Numbered from the stretch's first letter, positions 7,896-16,260 are shown. The stretch: DNA of 47,112 nt from Ralstonia pickettii (GCF_001699815.1 NZ_MCGB01000109.1:1-47112), one strand, 5' to 3'. The notes: a model not told the origin generated them from the letters alone. A program made the numbers and translations.

Positions 7896-8018
7896 AAGCA
7901 AGATCGTTGCAGATTCTGGGGTGCGCCGTACACAGAATGGGCGCCATGTCGGTGCCGATGCCTTGCCGTGGTGCGTTTTGGAGGCAACCGGCACGGCAAG
8001 ACTTCGGGTTTCCCCTAG

Positions 8019-8073
8019 GTATTGCACAAAGCTTGCCATGGGCGGGTGACCATTTTGCGTATTGCGCAAAATG
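8019..8073. promoter_or_regulatory. Direct repeats and palindrome upstream of the EIIC-EAL gene
   Basis: The 12-mer GTATTGCACAAA (8019-8030) recurs as GTATTGCGCAAA (8059-8070), exactly 40 bases apart with one mismatch. The second copy lies inside a perfect palindrome, CATTTTGCG-TATTG-CGCAAAATG (8051-8073). The arrangement, four helical turns apart between divergent genes, suggests binding sites for a dimeric regulator acting on the EAL gene (start 8181), the FUSC gene, or both. Confidence 0.45.
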
Positions 8074-8180
8074 ACGCTTAAGTGCGTGCCGAGTCATGTC
8101 GATTAGGATTCGTAGCTCCATAGGCAACACTTCGGGCTGCCCCGGGATTTGCCGATCCACCTCGAACAAGATCGAGTCCT

Positions 8181-10352
8181 ATGACGACGCAGGCGCTATC
8201 GCCCTGGCTGAGGTTGTTGAGCGCCGCTGAGCGCTTCGACCGCGGGCCGTATTTCATTGCCATTCGGCGCGGGCTGGCGCTCTCGTTGCCGCTCATCATG
8301 GTGGGCGCGGTGGCGCTGCTGTTGCGCAACCCGCCCACCGCCGGCATGCGCCACCTGCTGCTGGAGGCCTTTGGCACGCGGCTGGATGCCTTTTGCGACA
8401 GCGTGCTGGCCGGCACGATCGGCATCGGCTCGCTGGTCGCGCTGTTCGGGTTTGCCGATGTGTTGGCGCAGTTACACAACCAGCGCGCCGGGCACCGCGT
8501 GGTCAACCCCACCGTGGCGGCCGTGGTGGTGGTGTCGTGCTTCTTTACGCTCATCGCGCCGGCTGCGAACGCATCGTTGATGGCGTGGCTCTCGCTGGGG
8601 CAGGGGCTGTTTGGCGCGTTGGTGGTGGCGTCGCTGGGCGGCAGCCTGTTTCTCAAGCTGTGCAGCATCCGCCGTTTGCGCATTCCGTCCCACCATTTGA
8701 GCAACGATCTGCTGGTGGGCGATGTGCTGTCGGTTGTGCCGGCCGGCATGCTGACGATCCTGACGTTTGCCCTGCTCAAAGCCGGCATGGCGTGGGCGGG
8801 CTGGCTGCACTTCATGGCGATAGTCGACCCGCTGCTGGCGTGGCCGTATTCGGCAGTCTCCAATAGCCTGCTGTTTGGTTTGGGCTATGAGACGGCGGCG
8901 CAGGTGCTCTGGCTGTTCGGCATCCACGGGCCGAACGCGCTGTACACGGTGCACCAGCACATCCTGGAGCCCGCCGCGCAGGCCAATGCGGCGGCGGTTG
9001 CCAGTGGTGGCCAGCCGCCGTTCATCTTTACCTATCACTTCTTCGCGGTGTTCGCGCGCATGGGCGGCTCAGGCGGCACACTCAGCCTGATCTTGGCGCT
9101 GCTCATCTCCAGGCGCATGCAACGCGGCCGCAAGATGGCGCTGGTCGTCATGCTGCCGGCATTGTTCAACGTGAACGAGCCCCTGCTCTTCGGGCTGCCG
9201 CTGGTGCTCAACCCGGTCTATGCGATTCCGTTCCTGCTCACGCCGGTGGTGCAGATCCTGATCGCCTATGCGGCCACCGTTGCCGACCTGATGCCCAAGA
9301 CCAGCTACCCCGTGGCGTGGACCACGCCGGCGCTGTTCAGCGGTTACGCGGCTACGGGCTCGGTGTGGGGGGCGGTGGTGCAGCTCATCGGCCTGGTGGT
9401 GGGGGCGGCGATTTACCTGCCGTTTGTCCGCATGGCGGATGTTCTGTCCGCACGGCGCAGTCAGGATGTGCTTGCGTCTTTGCTGCAGATTGCGGAGTCG
9501 GCGGAGGTGAGCCTGAAGGGCCGGCGCTGTCTGGACCTGCCGGGCGACGAAGGCCGCATGGCGGTGGCGCTGGCCAGCGACCTGGAAGACGCCATCAAGA
9601 GAGAAGGGCAGATCTTTCTGGAGTTTCAGCCGCAGGTGGATTGCTCAACCGGGCGCGTGTTCGGCGCCGAGGCGCTGCTGCGCTGGCAGCATCCGGTGCT
9701 GGGGCGCGTGGCCTCGCCGATCGTCGTGGCGCTGGCTGATGACATTGGTCAGATCGATCAGTTGGGCCTGCGGATTCTGTCGCTCGCGTGTCAGCAGCGC
9801 GCGGCCTGGCGCGATGTCTTGCCGGACGATTTCGTGGTCGCCGTGAATCTCTCACCTCGGCAGTTGCTGGACTGCAGGCTGTACCGGAACGTGCTCGACA
9901 TCCTGCATCGCGAAGGGTTGTCGCCCACGCAGCTCGAACTGGAGATCACTGAATCGACGATGCTGCTGCCGGACATCACCGCCATCGGCAACCTGAAGCA
10001 GCTGCGCGAGGCCGGCGTGAAAGTCGCGCTCGACGATTTCGGGATGGGCCATACGTCGCTGCACTACCTGCGCGAGCTGCCGCTGGATACCGTGAAGATC
10101 GACCGCTCGCTGGCAGATGTGAGCGCGGGCAGCGTCAACGAACACATTGTGCGCAGTATTGCCAGCCTGAGCCGCACGCTGAACCTGTCGACGGTGGTGG
10201 AAGGCGTCGAGACGGAGCAGCAGCTTGAGCGCCTGTCGGCCTTGGGCTGTGAACGGTTTCAGGGGTATTTCTTCAGCCGCCCGCTGGCGCCGAGCGTGTG
10301 TCAGCAGTTTGTGCTGGATGCCAACCTGCGGCCGTTGGTGCACGCGCTTTGA
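8181..10352 (+). CDS. PTS EIIC sugar-permease domain fused to an EAL cyclic-di-GMP phosphodiesterase
   Basis: 723 residues. Residues about 15-430 form a polytopic EIIC domain of the lactose/cellobiose class (GFADVLAQLHN; ETAAQVLWLFGIHGPNALY; FNVNEPLLFGLPLVLNP). Residues about 478-710 form an EAL domain. Its motifs are intact: EALLRW (E497), NLSPRQLL, ELEITEST, LDDFGMGHTSL, VKIDRS and EGVETEQQ. The domain therefore should hydrolyse cyclic-di-GMP to pGpG at the inner membrane. No EIIA or EIIB domain is present in the protein or nearby, so the EIIC part probably senses a sugar rather than running a complete PTS. The fusion class is known from databases but, to my knowledge, little studied. Weak Shine-Dalgarno; the ATG is fixed by the domain start. 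Confidence 0.9.
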   Translation: MTTQALSPWLRLLSAAERFDRGPYFIAIRRGLALSLPLIMVGAVALLLRNPPTAGMRHLLLEAFGTRLDAFCDSVLAGTIGIGSLVALFGFADVLAQLHNQRAGHRVVNPTVAAVVVVSCFFTLIAPAANASLMAWLSLGQGLFGALVVASLGGSLFLKLCSIRRLRIPSHHLSNDLLVGDVLSVVPAGMLTILTFALLKAGMAWAGWLHFMAIVDPLLAWPYSAVSNSLLFGLGYETAAQVLWLFGIHGPNALYTVHQHILEPAAQANAAAVASGGQPPFIFTYHFFAVFARMGGSGGTLSLILALLISRRMQRGRKMALVVMLPALFNVNEPLLFGLPLVLNPVYAIPFLLTPVVQILIAYAATVADLMPKTSYPVAWTTPALFSGYAATGSVWGAVVQLIGLVVGAAIYLPFVRMADVLSARRSQDVLASLLQIAESAEVSLKGRRCLDLPGDEGRMAVALASDLEDAIKREGQIFLEFQPQVDCSTGRVFGAEALLRWQHPVLGRVASPIVVALADDIGQIDQLGLRILSLACQQRAAWRDVLPDDFVVAVNLSPRQLLDCRLYRNVLDILHREGLSPTQLELEITESTMLLPDITAIGNLKQLREAGVKVALDDFGMGHTSLHYLRELPLDTVKIDRSLADVSAGSVNEHIVRSIASLSRTLNLSTVVEGVETEQQLERLSALGCERFQGYFFSRPLAPSVCQQFVLDANLRPLVHAL

Positions 10353-10361
10353 GAGCGCGTG
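10341..10361. terminator. Hairpin overlapping the EIIC-EAL stop codon
   Basis: CACGCGCT (10341-10348) and AGCGCGTG (10354-10361) form an eight-base-pair stem with a five-base loop that contains part of the TGA stop. It sits between two convergent genes and could act in both directions. No T-run follows on either strand, so the call is tentative. Confidence 0.35.
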
Positions 10362-10367
10362 CGTGGC

Positions 10368-11042
10368 TTAACGGTATTTGCCCACAAAGCTCTCGCAACG
10401 ACGGACGCGGCCAACCTTTGCGGCCCATCGATAGAGGCCTTCCACCAGGCTCTTGTTGACCGTGACGGGTTGACCGTTGATCTGCCCGAGCACTTCCGAT
10501 TGGTTCGGGTAGGGCTTCTCGAACAGCAGCTTCATCTCGCTGCCGCCGCCCACCGCCAGGTAGACGGCTTCGCGCGGCTCGAACTGCAGCGCGAACGAGT
10601 TGCTGCGCACGCTGGCGCTTTCCACGGACTCGGCAAAGTTGGCGATGAGCGCGGCGTCTTCGGTGCTGTATTCGCATCCGGCGTCTTTCAGTTGCGCTTC
10701 GTCCACGGCCTTGAGCGACGCCATGGCCGGGTCCATCAAATACAACGTGATCGCACGCGCCTTGCGCATCCGCGCGCTCAGCCCTTCGGCCGCCCAATAG
10801 CTTTGTTCGACCTTGACGACGGGCTCCGCCCTTGGGGCGGGCTCGGAGCTGGACGCTTGCGCTTGCGGTGCTTCCGGCATGGGTGCTTCCGCTTGCAGTG
10901 TGCCCGCTTGAAGGACTTCCGCCTGGAGCGCTTCGGTTTGGGGCGCGTCGGTCAGGGGCGCTTCCATTGAGATTTGTCCGAAGGCCACTTGGCTCATGCT
11001 GCAAGCACAGGCCAAGACCAGAGAGATGATCTTTTTCGACAA
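10368..11042 (-). CDS. Secreted protein with an Ala/Glu/Gln-rich repeat linker
   Basis: 224 residues from a TTG start at 11042; AAGGGG lies six bases upstream and no in-frame ATG fits the signal peptide. A standard signal peptide (SKKIISLVLACACSMSQVAFG) is followed by a low-complexity linker in which LQAE/LQAG and APMPEAP-like units repeat (about residues 35-70). A C-terminal domain of about 150 residues with two cysteines (GCEYSTEDA and RRCESFVGKYR) follows, which could form a disulfide in the periplasm. I do not recognise the domain. It converges on the EIIC-EAL gene. Function unknown. Confidence 0.7.
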   Translation of the reverse strand: MSKKIISLVLACACSMSQVAFGQISMEAPLTDAPQTEALQAEVLQAGTLQAEAPMPEAPQAQASSSEPAPRAEPVVKVEQSYWAAEGLSARMRKARAITLYLMDPAMASLKAVDEAQLKDAGCEYSTEDAALIANFAESVESASVRSNSFALQFEPREAVYLAVGGGSEMKLLFEKPYPNQSEVLGQINGQPVTVNKSLVEGLYRWAAKVGRVRRCESFVGKYR

Positions 11043-11061
11043 CTCCTACCCCTTTGAAACG

Positions 11062-11090
11062 TGCGTTGTTGTGTTGTGTTGCGTTGCGTT
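11062..11090. repeat. Imperfect pentanucleotide repeat
   Basis: About five units of a TGYGT-type pentamer (TGTGT, TGTGT, TGCGT, TGCGT and a broken unit) run in tandem just upstream of the TTG-started secreted protein, in its promoter region. It could be slippage-prone, but unit divergence and small copy number make phase variation only a weak possibility. The remaining sequence to 11267 shows no gene. Confidence 0.4.
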
Positions 11091-11267
11091 CTGGATGTTA
11101 AGCCGAAGAGATGACGGAACAGCTTGGCTTGCCTGTGACGGCACAAGCGGTGCTGGGCAACCGCTGCGTGAATGATGTTGTGGACTGCAGGAGTGCCATT
11201 GACGGATCGCACACGGTGCCTGCGGTTCTTATGCTTTCGAGCCACGCATCCAATGTCACCCGCATCG

Positions 11268-11618
11268 CTATGCCAAGTGTTGCATAAAGAAGACCGAGAT
11301 TTCCTCATCCCGAAGCATTGTGGCTTTGGCCGACAGCATGTGCCCTGCTTCCGGAAAGAGGAGCTGCTCTGCCGTTTTTCCTCCAGCTGCATATCGTTCG
11401 GACAGCCGCTTGCTCATCTTCGATGACCATGTTGTGTCTTTCTCGCCAGCGCTGATCAGGAGCCGACCGGGATAACCATCGATTGCAATGGGCTGGGACG
11501 GCATGAGTGCTTCTGAACTGCCTTTCCAAGTCCATGCTCGCCGCGAAGGATCCCACGCCTGCCAACCCGGGTCGCCGGGGTCTCTCCACTCGCGGGCGTC
11601 GAACGCGCCGCATATCAC
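11268..11618 (-). pseudogene. Alpha/beta hydrolase (acyl-CoA thioester hydrolase/BAAT C-terminal type), remnant
   Basis: About 117 codons encode the last third of an alpha/beta hydrolase: AWTWKGSSEALMP, then LLISAGEKDTTW with the acid residue, KMSKRLSERYAAGG and LFPEAGHML with the catalytic histidine. This fits the BAAT C-terminal domain. The N-terminal half with the oxyanion hole and nucleophile elbow is missing, and the frame gives way to the antitoxin region at about 11620. No active enzyme can result, so I treat it as a deletion remnant. Confidence 0.65.
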
Positions 11619-11660
11619 GGAGAGTTTGACGCTGCCGAATACCTGGACAGTGAAGAGACG

Positions 11661-12056
11661 ATGGCCGAATTTCTGTCAGCGGCGCTCGAGACGGGGGATG
11701 CCGCTTTTATTGCGGAGTCGATCGGCGTGATCGCTCGAGCGAAGGGTATCGCTCAAATTGCAGAAGAAACGGGCCTTGGACGTACAAGCCTATACAAGGC
11801 ACTGCGCGCAGAGGGGAACCCGGCGTTCTCGACGGTACTGCAGGTCATGAAGGCACTTGGGTTGCACTTGCAGGCCAAGCCCGCCGTATCCAAAGAGAAT
11901 GTGGAGTCCGGCAAGCGTGGGGCCAACGCCAAAGCGAAAGGTGCAAAGGTGAGCGCGTCCCGAAATGGCGGTGCAAACAAGCCTACAAGCAAGAAGCCCG
12001 CGACTCGTACCAAGCGGGGCTCTGCAACGGGACACGGAAAGGTCATCCCAACTTAA
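11661..12056 (+). CDS. HigA-like addiction-module antidote (HI1420 family), N-terminally eroded and without a toxin partner
   Basis: From the ATG at 11661 the protein has 131 residues. MAEFLSAALETGDAAFIAESIGVIARAKGIAQIAEETGLGR-type sequence followed by SLYKALRAEGNPAFSTVLQVMKALGL is the helix-turn-helix core of solitary-type antidotes that pair with RelE-like killers. The usual start (FDAAEYLDSEET) is also encoded just upstream in the same frame (about 11627-11660) but lacks a start codon. A stretch read in the neighbouring frame resembles the expected start with ATG changed to ATC and one base lost. The last 50 residues are a Lys/Ala/Arg-rich tail unlike the compact family. No RelE-like toxin lies upstream or downstream, so it may act as a plain regulator or be decaying. 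Confidence 0.65.
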   Translation: MAEFLSAALETGDAAFIAESIGVIARAKGIAQIAEETGLGRTSLYKALRAEGNPAFSTVLQVMKALGLHLQAKPAVSKENVESGKRGANAKAKGAKVSASRNGGANKPTSKKPATRTKRGSATGHGKVIPT

Positions 12057-12197
12057 CAACGGTCTGTGCGCGTCTGCTGCCCCACGCCCACACTTCGCCC
12101 CACACCAAACCGTTTCCCGCACACCCAGCGCCCAGCCTCGCTACGATCCTCCTGTATCACGTGGCGGCAGCCTGACCGCCAAACAGGAGGGCACTCC

Positions 12198-13115
12198 GTG
12201 CCGCATACCACCACGCCCGCATCCAGCCACGTCACTGATCTGGCCCTGCTGCTCACGCTGTCGACCTTGTGGGGCGCGTCGTACACGTTCATTCGGGTGG
12301 GCGTGGAGACCATTCCGCCGCTCACCTTCATCGCCGCCAGAACGTTGATCGCGGCGACGCTGCTGTTGGCGTGGATGCGCAGCCGCAATATCCGCATGCC
12401 CCGAGACAGGCAGGTCTGGATGCGCTTCGGCGTGCAGTCGCTGCTCAACAGCGTCGTGCCGTTCACGCTCATCGCCTGGGCCGAGCGCTCGGTTGGCGCG
12501 AGTCTGGCGACCGTCCTGAATTCGACGTCGCCCGTGATGGTGTTTGTGGCCACGGCGTTCGTTACGCGGCACGAATCGGTGTCGTTGCGCAAGCTGGTCG
12601 GCGTGATTGCCGGGTTTGTCGGCACGTGTTTTGTGATTGGGCCGAGCGCGTTCGATGGGCTGGGAGGCCAGCTCGTTGCGCAACTGGCCATCCTGGCGGC
12701 CACGGCGTGCTATGCAGGCGCGGCCATCTACGGCCGGTCGTTCAAGGGGCTGCACCCTGCGGCGCCTGCTACCGGTTCGTTGCTGATGGGCGCGTTGGTG
12801 CTGACGCCCACCAGTCTGCTTGTGGATCATCCTTGGGCACTTCAGCCTTCTGCGCGTTCGCTGATGGCGTTGGTGGCGCTGGCGGTGTTCTCTACGGCCC
12901 TCGCGTTTGCCATTTACTTCCGGCTCATTCAAACGCTCGGCGCGATCGGTACGACTGCGCAGGCCTATCTGCGCGTGCCGATCGGGGTAGCGATCGGCGT
13001 GGTGTTTCTGGGGGAATCGTTGCCGCCTTCAGCGTGGATCGGGCTGGCGTGTGTGGTGGTGGGGGTGGCGGCAATGTCGATGCCGGCGCGGGCCACGCAA
13101 GTGCTGCGGGCGTAG
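12198..13115 (+). CDS. DMT superfamily transporter (EamA type)
   Basis: 305 residues from a GTG at 12198, chosen because AGGAGG is seven bases upstream; longer in-frame starts lack a site. Ten hydrophobic helices in two repeated EamA halves are visible: the first opens LALLLTLSTLWGASYTFIRVGVETIPP, the second LAILAATACYAGAAIYGRSF. The C-terminus keeps AIGTTAQAYLRVPIGVAIGVVFLGE, typical of the second EamA repeat. Family members export metabolites such as amino acids or drugs across the inner membrane; the substrate cannot be read from sequence. It converges on the MASE4 gene. Confidence 0.88.
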   Translation: MPHTTTPASSHVTDLALLLTLSTLWGASYTFIRVGVETIPPLTFIAARTLIAATLLLAWMRSRNIRMPRDRQVWMRFGVQSLLNSVVPFTLIAWAERSVGASLATVLNSTSPVMVFVATAFVTRHESVSLRKLVGVIAGFVGTCFVIGPSAFDGLGGQLVAQLAILAATACYAGAAIYGRSFKGLHPAAPATGSLLMGALVLTPTSLLVDHPWALQPSARSLMALVALAVFSTALAFAIYFRLIQTLGAIGTTAQAYLRVPIGVAIGVVFLGESLPPSAWIGLACVVVGVAAMSMPARATQVLRA

Positions 13116-13146
13116 CGCGGCACAACCGCATCACCGCGTCGATGCG

Positions 13147-14073
13147 TCACCGCTCCCCATCCGCCACATGACTCGCCGCCAGCCGCTTGAGTTCCGCGCG
13201 CGCCGCTGCCAGCCGGGAGTGCAGCACCGTGTTCTCGATCAGCAACAGCAGCAGCACAAAGCTCGCACCCAACAGCCCGAACATGCGGCCGGCATAGAAC
13301 CCCAGGTCATACCGCCCGCCGTTGAATACGGCGCTGAGCGCGACATCGCAGATCCATACGCACAGCACCACCATCAGCCAGACATCGAGCGTCAGGTGCG
13401 GGCGGCTGCGCCAGAGCGCGACCAGCGCAGCCACGCAAAAGCACCACGTGCCGCCCGCCACGATGCCCATGGTGCGTGTGTAGCGGTTGGCGGCCATGAT
13501 GGTGGGCAGCAGGTGATCGCCCACGGTGGCAAGTAACACGCAGGCGATGGACGCGCCCAGCACGGCCGCCACGGTGGCCAGCGCCGTTTGCCGCGTCAGC
13601 GTGTGGACTGGGAAGCGGCCGGGCTCGCGCTCTTCGCGGCTTTTGAGCACGGCGTAAGCGATGACAAACAGCGGAAAGCCCGTGTGCCAGAACATGTAGA
13701 TCCAGGCGGTGCTCTGTGGCCCGGCGCCCAGCAGGCCGCCGGATGCGAACAGCCCCGGAAATGACAGCAGGTGCCCCACCGCCGTGGCGGCCGTGAACAG
13801 GTAGCCGCTGGCGAGCGCCAGCATTGCGCGCGACCGCGTGATGGCGAACTGCCCGAAGAGCAGCGCGGCGGTAATCAGGTCATTGAGGATGAGGGCCGAT
13901 TCGTAGATCGGCACGAACGATGGAAGTTGCGCCAACTGCACCTTGGCGAACGGCACGGCCGACACCAGCACCACCAGCGACAGTATGGCCACTGCCTGCG
14001 CCATCCAGTACGTCCGGCGTCCTGGCGAGAGGTTCAGCAACAAGCCTCGCTGCATGTCCAGCGTTTCCGTCAT
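13147..14073 (-). CDS. Stand-alone MASE4 membrane sensor domain protein
   Basis: 308 residues; AAGGGGG eight bases before the ATG supports the start. Eight hydrophobic helices with conserved polar spots (FVPIYESALILNDLITAALLFGQF; ASGYLFTAATAVGHLLSFPGLF; YMFWHTGFPLFVIAYAVLK; RYDLGFYAGRMFGLLGASFVLLLLL) match the MASE4 domain. In most proteins this is followed by GGDEF, EAL or histidine-kinase modules. Here only about 30 residues of coiled-coil-like sequence (SRLAAARAELKRLAASH) follow before the stop. No output domain remains in any frame downstream. It may be a genuine one-domain sensor working through a partner, or a truncated signalling protein. Confidence 0.8.
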   Translation of the reverse strand: MTETLDMQRGLLLNLSPGRRTYWMAQAVAILSLVVLVSAVPFAKVQLAQLPSFVPIYESALILNDLITAALLFGQFAITRSRAMLALASGYLFTAATAVGHLLSFPGLFASGGLLGAGPQSTAWIYMFWHTGFPLFVIAYAVLKSREEREPGRFPVHTLTRQTALATVAAVLGASIACVLLATVGDHLLPTIMAANRYTRTMGIVAGGTWCFCVAALVALWRSRPHLTLDVWLMVVLCVWICDVALSAVFNGGRYDLGFYAGRMFGLLGASFVLLLLLIENTVLHSRLAAARAELKRLAASHVADGER

Positions 14074-14337
14074 CCCGTTGGCCCCCTTGCCGTGACTGTG
14101 TCACTCGTTCGCTTGTGGTGTGACTTGCTGTGCGACTGCGCAGCCCGGGTGCAACCCCTGCTATAGACGCGTGATAGTCAGCGGCCTGCCCGATGTCAAC
14201 GCGGCGAAGGGGTAGAATTTCAGGCCTGGTGCCGCTGGCGGCCAGCAGGGTGTTACGGGGAACGCCCGAGTGCGGCTTGCGTTGTGCGGGAATAGACTGG
14301 TGGCCACCCCACGGCACCGCCCTGCAAAGGAGTGCGC

Positions 14338-15156
14338 ATGCAACCTCATTCCACCACTGCCGCCACGGCAACCCCCGCCACGAACGACGCACTGGTTCTG
14401 CGCGACGACCACGACGGCGTCGTCACCCTGCGGCTGAATCGGCCCCTGCAGTTCAACGCGTTGTCTGAAGCCATGCTCGATGCGCTGCAGCGCGTGTTGG
14501 ACGACATTGCACAAGATGCGACGGTGCGCTGCGTGGTGCTTGGCGCCGAGGGCAAGGCGTTCTGCGCCGGGCACGACCTGCGTGAAATGCGCGGCACGCC
14601 GGAGCTTGCGTATTACCGGGCGCTGTTTGCGCGCTGCAGCGTGGTAATGCAGGCCATTCAGGCGCTGCCGGTGCCGGTCATTGCGCGCGTGCATGGCGTG
14701 GCAACGGCGGCGGGTTGCCAGTTGGTCGGCAGTTGCGATCTGGCCATTGCCTCGGATGCGGCGCGGTTTGCGGTGTCGGGCATCAACGTCGGGCTGTTCT
14801 GCTCGACGCCGGCGGTGGCGTTATCGCGCAACGTGCTCGCCAAGCGCGCGTTCGACATGCTGGTGACTGGGCGCTTTATCGATGCGGCCACGGCGGCCGA
14901 CTGGGGCCTGATCAACGAGGCTGTGCCGGCGGCGGACCTGGATGACGCGGTTGCCCGCAAGGTGGCGGACATCGTGTCGAAGAGCCCCACCGCCATCCGC
15001 TATGGCAAGGCGATGTTCTACCGGCAACGGCAGATGCCGCTTGCCGATGCCTATGCTTACGCAGGCGATGTCATGGCCCGCAACATGATGGATGAAGACG
15101 CCGGCGAGGGCATCGATGCCTTCCTGGAAAAACGCCCCGCCCGCTGGCGCTCGTAG
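14338..15156 (+). CDS. Enoyl-CoA hydratase/isomerase family protein (ECHDC3-like)
   Basis: 272 residues from the ATG at 14338, five bases after AAGGAG. The crotonase fold is clear: LRLNRPLQFNALSEAML, then AFCAGHDLREM forming the first oxyanion-hole strand, VHGVATAAGCQLVGSCDLAIAS for the second, and INVGLFCSTPAVALSRN. One of the two glutamates of classical hydratases is not obvious: the G-x-x-E positions read AAGCQ and FCSTP. That fits the ECHDC3-like subgroup rather than FadB-type hydratases. It probably acts on a CoA thioester in the cytoplasm, but the substrate is unknown and there is no pathway context. Confidence 0.85.
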   Translation: MQPHSTTAATATPATNDALVLRDDHDGVVTLRLNRPLQFNALSEAMLDALQRVLDDIAQDATVRCVVLGAEGKAFCAGHDLREMRGTPELAYYRALFARCSVVMQAIQALPVPVIARVHGVATAAGCQLVGSCDLAIASDAARFAVSGINVGLFCSTPAVALSRNVLAKRAFDMLVTGRFIDAATAADWGLINEAVPAADLDDAVARKVADIVSKSPTAIRYGKAMFYRQRQMPLADAYAYAGDVMARNMMDEDAGEGIDAFLEKRPARWRS

Positions 15157-15265
15157 GCGCTGTTGGGGCGGGGTCAGGCGGCCGTGCCCGGACATCGCGA
15201 CTGAGCGCCGCCTGCGCTCGGGCGCCGGATACGCGGTTGGATGGCAGCCAGCGAATGCGACGCCA

Positions 15266-16180
15266 TCACGTTTGCCCGAGAAACGTAGCGATGCGATCGG
15301 CAATCGCATCGGGTGCATCTTCCAGGCTGTAATGTCCAACGCCAGGCAACCGATGCACCGGTGCATCCGGAAACAGCTCGCTGAACAGCGGCAGGAAATG
15401 TTCCGCATGCAACGTGCGATCGGCCATGCCCCAGATCGCCATGGCGGGTTTGGTGACAATGGCACGGCGCGCTGCAGCGTCCGGCAGTTCAAAACGATGC
15501 GCGCCGGTAGCAAAGCCTTTGGCCCAGCCGATGGCACCCACGCAGTCTGCTGGCGTCGCAAAGCGCGCGCCGTACGCCTGCAACCACGCATCGTTGATGA
15601 GCCGGTGGTCTTCAAAGCCATTGAGCTTCAGGGTACTGAGGATATTGAAGCCAAGTTCACCCAGCACGGCTTCAATGCGCCCCTCCGATTCCGCCCGCAC
15701 GATCCACTGAAACCACGGCGATACCGCCGCATTGGCGGCCAGACGTTCACCCAGCGTCGCCTGCCCGAACGGCGTCGGCCCATTGACGCTCACAATGCGC
15801 CGCACGCGATCCGGATGACGTGACGCGAGGCCCATGCCGACCGGGCCGCCAAAGTCGTGCATGACGAGGGTGATATCGCGCAGGTCCAGCGCGAGCACGA
15901 AGCGCTCGAGGTTGTCGATGTGGTCTTGCAGCCAGTAGCTGCGTGATGGCGGCGTTCCGCTCTTGCCGAAGCCCATGTGGTCGGGCACCACCATGCGGTG
16001 GGTGCCGCGCAGCACCGCGATCAGGTGCCGGAAGAGGAAACCCCACGTGGGCTCGCCATGCAGGCACAGGACGACTTCGCCATCGGCGGGGCCCTCGTCC
16101 ACGTAATGCATCGGAAAGCCCGGTGCATCGGTAAAGCGAGGTGCATAGGGGTACATCCCATCGAACGTATCAGTACGCAT
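15266..16180 (-). CDS. Alpha/beta hydrolase, haloalkane-dehalogenase-like
   Basis: 304 residues from the ATG at 16180, which has GAGGGG seven bases upstream; a further in-frame ATG at 16201 lies inside the operator arm and has no site. HGEPTWGFLFRH (residues 41-52) is the oxyanion motif of haloalkane dehalogenases. The nucleophile elbow is VMHDFGGP with D109, so an aspartate rather than a serine is the nucleophile. The C-terminus has GVGHYSLED with the catalytic histidine. The halide-binding Trp next to the nucleophile in true dehalogenases is Phe here, so epoxide or other ester chemistry is also possible. It is divergent from an HxlR regulator and probably controlled by it. Confidence 0.82.
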   Translation of the reverse strand: MRTDTFDGMYPYAPRFTDAPGFPMHYVDEGPADGEVVLCLHGEPTWGFLFRHLIAVLRGTHRMVVPDHMGFGKSGTPPSRSYWLQDHIDNLERFVLALDLRDITLVMHDFGGPVGMGLASRHPDRVRRIVSVNGPTPFGQATLGERLAANAAVSPWFQWIVRAESEGRIEAVLGELGFNILSTLKLNGFEDHRLINDAWLQAYGARFATPADCVGAIGWAKGFATGAHRFELPDAAARRAIVTKPAMAIWGMADRTLHAEHFLPLFSELFPDAPVHRLPGVGHYSLEDAPDAIADRIATFLGQT

Positions 16181-16199
16181 GCCGTGCCCCTCTTCATTC

Positions 16200-16260
16200 A
16201 TGTGGTTGCAAAATGAAACCGTTGCGTTATAGCAGTCGAGGTTTTATATTGCAACCACAT
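16200..16260. promoter_or_regulatory. Divergent promoters flanked by a 12-bp inverted repeat (probable HxlR operator)
   Basis: ATGTGGTTGCAA (16200-16211) and TTGCAACCACAT (16249-16260) are perfect inverted copies 37 bases apart. Between and over them lie two face-to-face promoters. On the minus strand, TTGCAA and TATAAC (16234-16229) are 17 bases apart, serving the hydrolase. On the plus strand, TTGCGT (16222-16227) and TATATT (16245-16250) are 17 bases apart, serving the HxlR gene. Each arm overlaps a core promoter element or start region, as expected for a repressor that controls its own gene and the target. Confidence 0.7.

Noticed and set aside
11062-11090. Phase-variable repeat
   Set aside because: Units are imperfect and few, and the repeat is not inside a coding region, so slippage-based switching is not supported.
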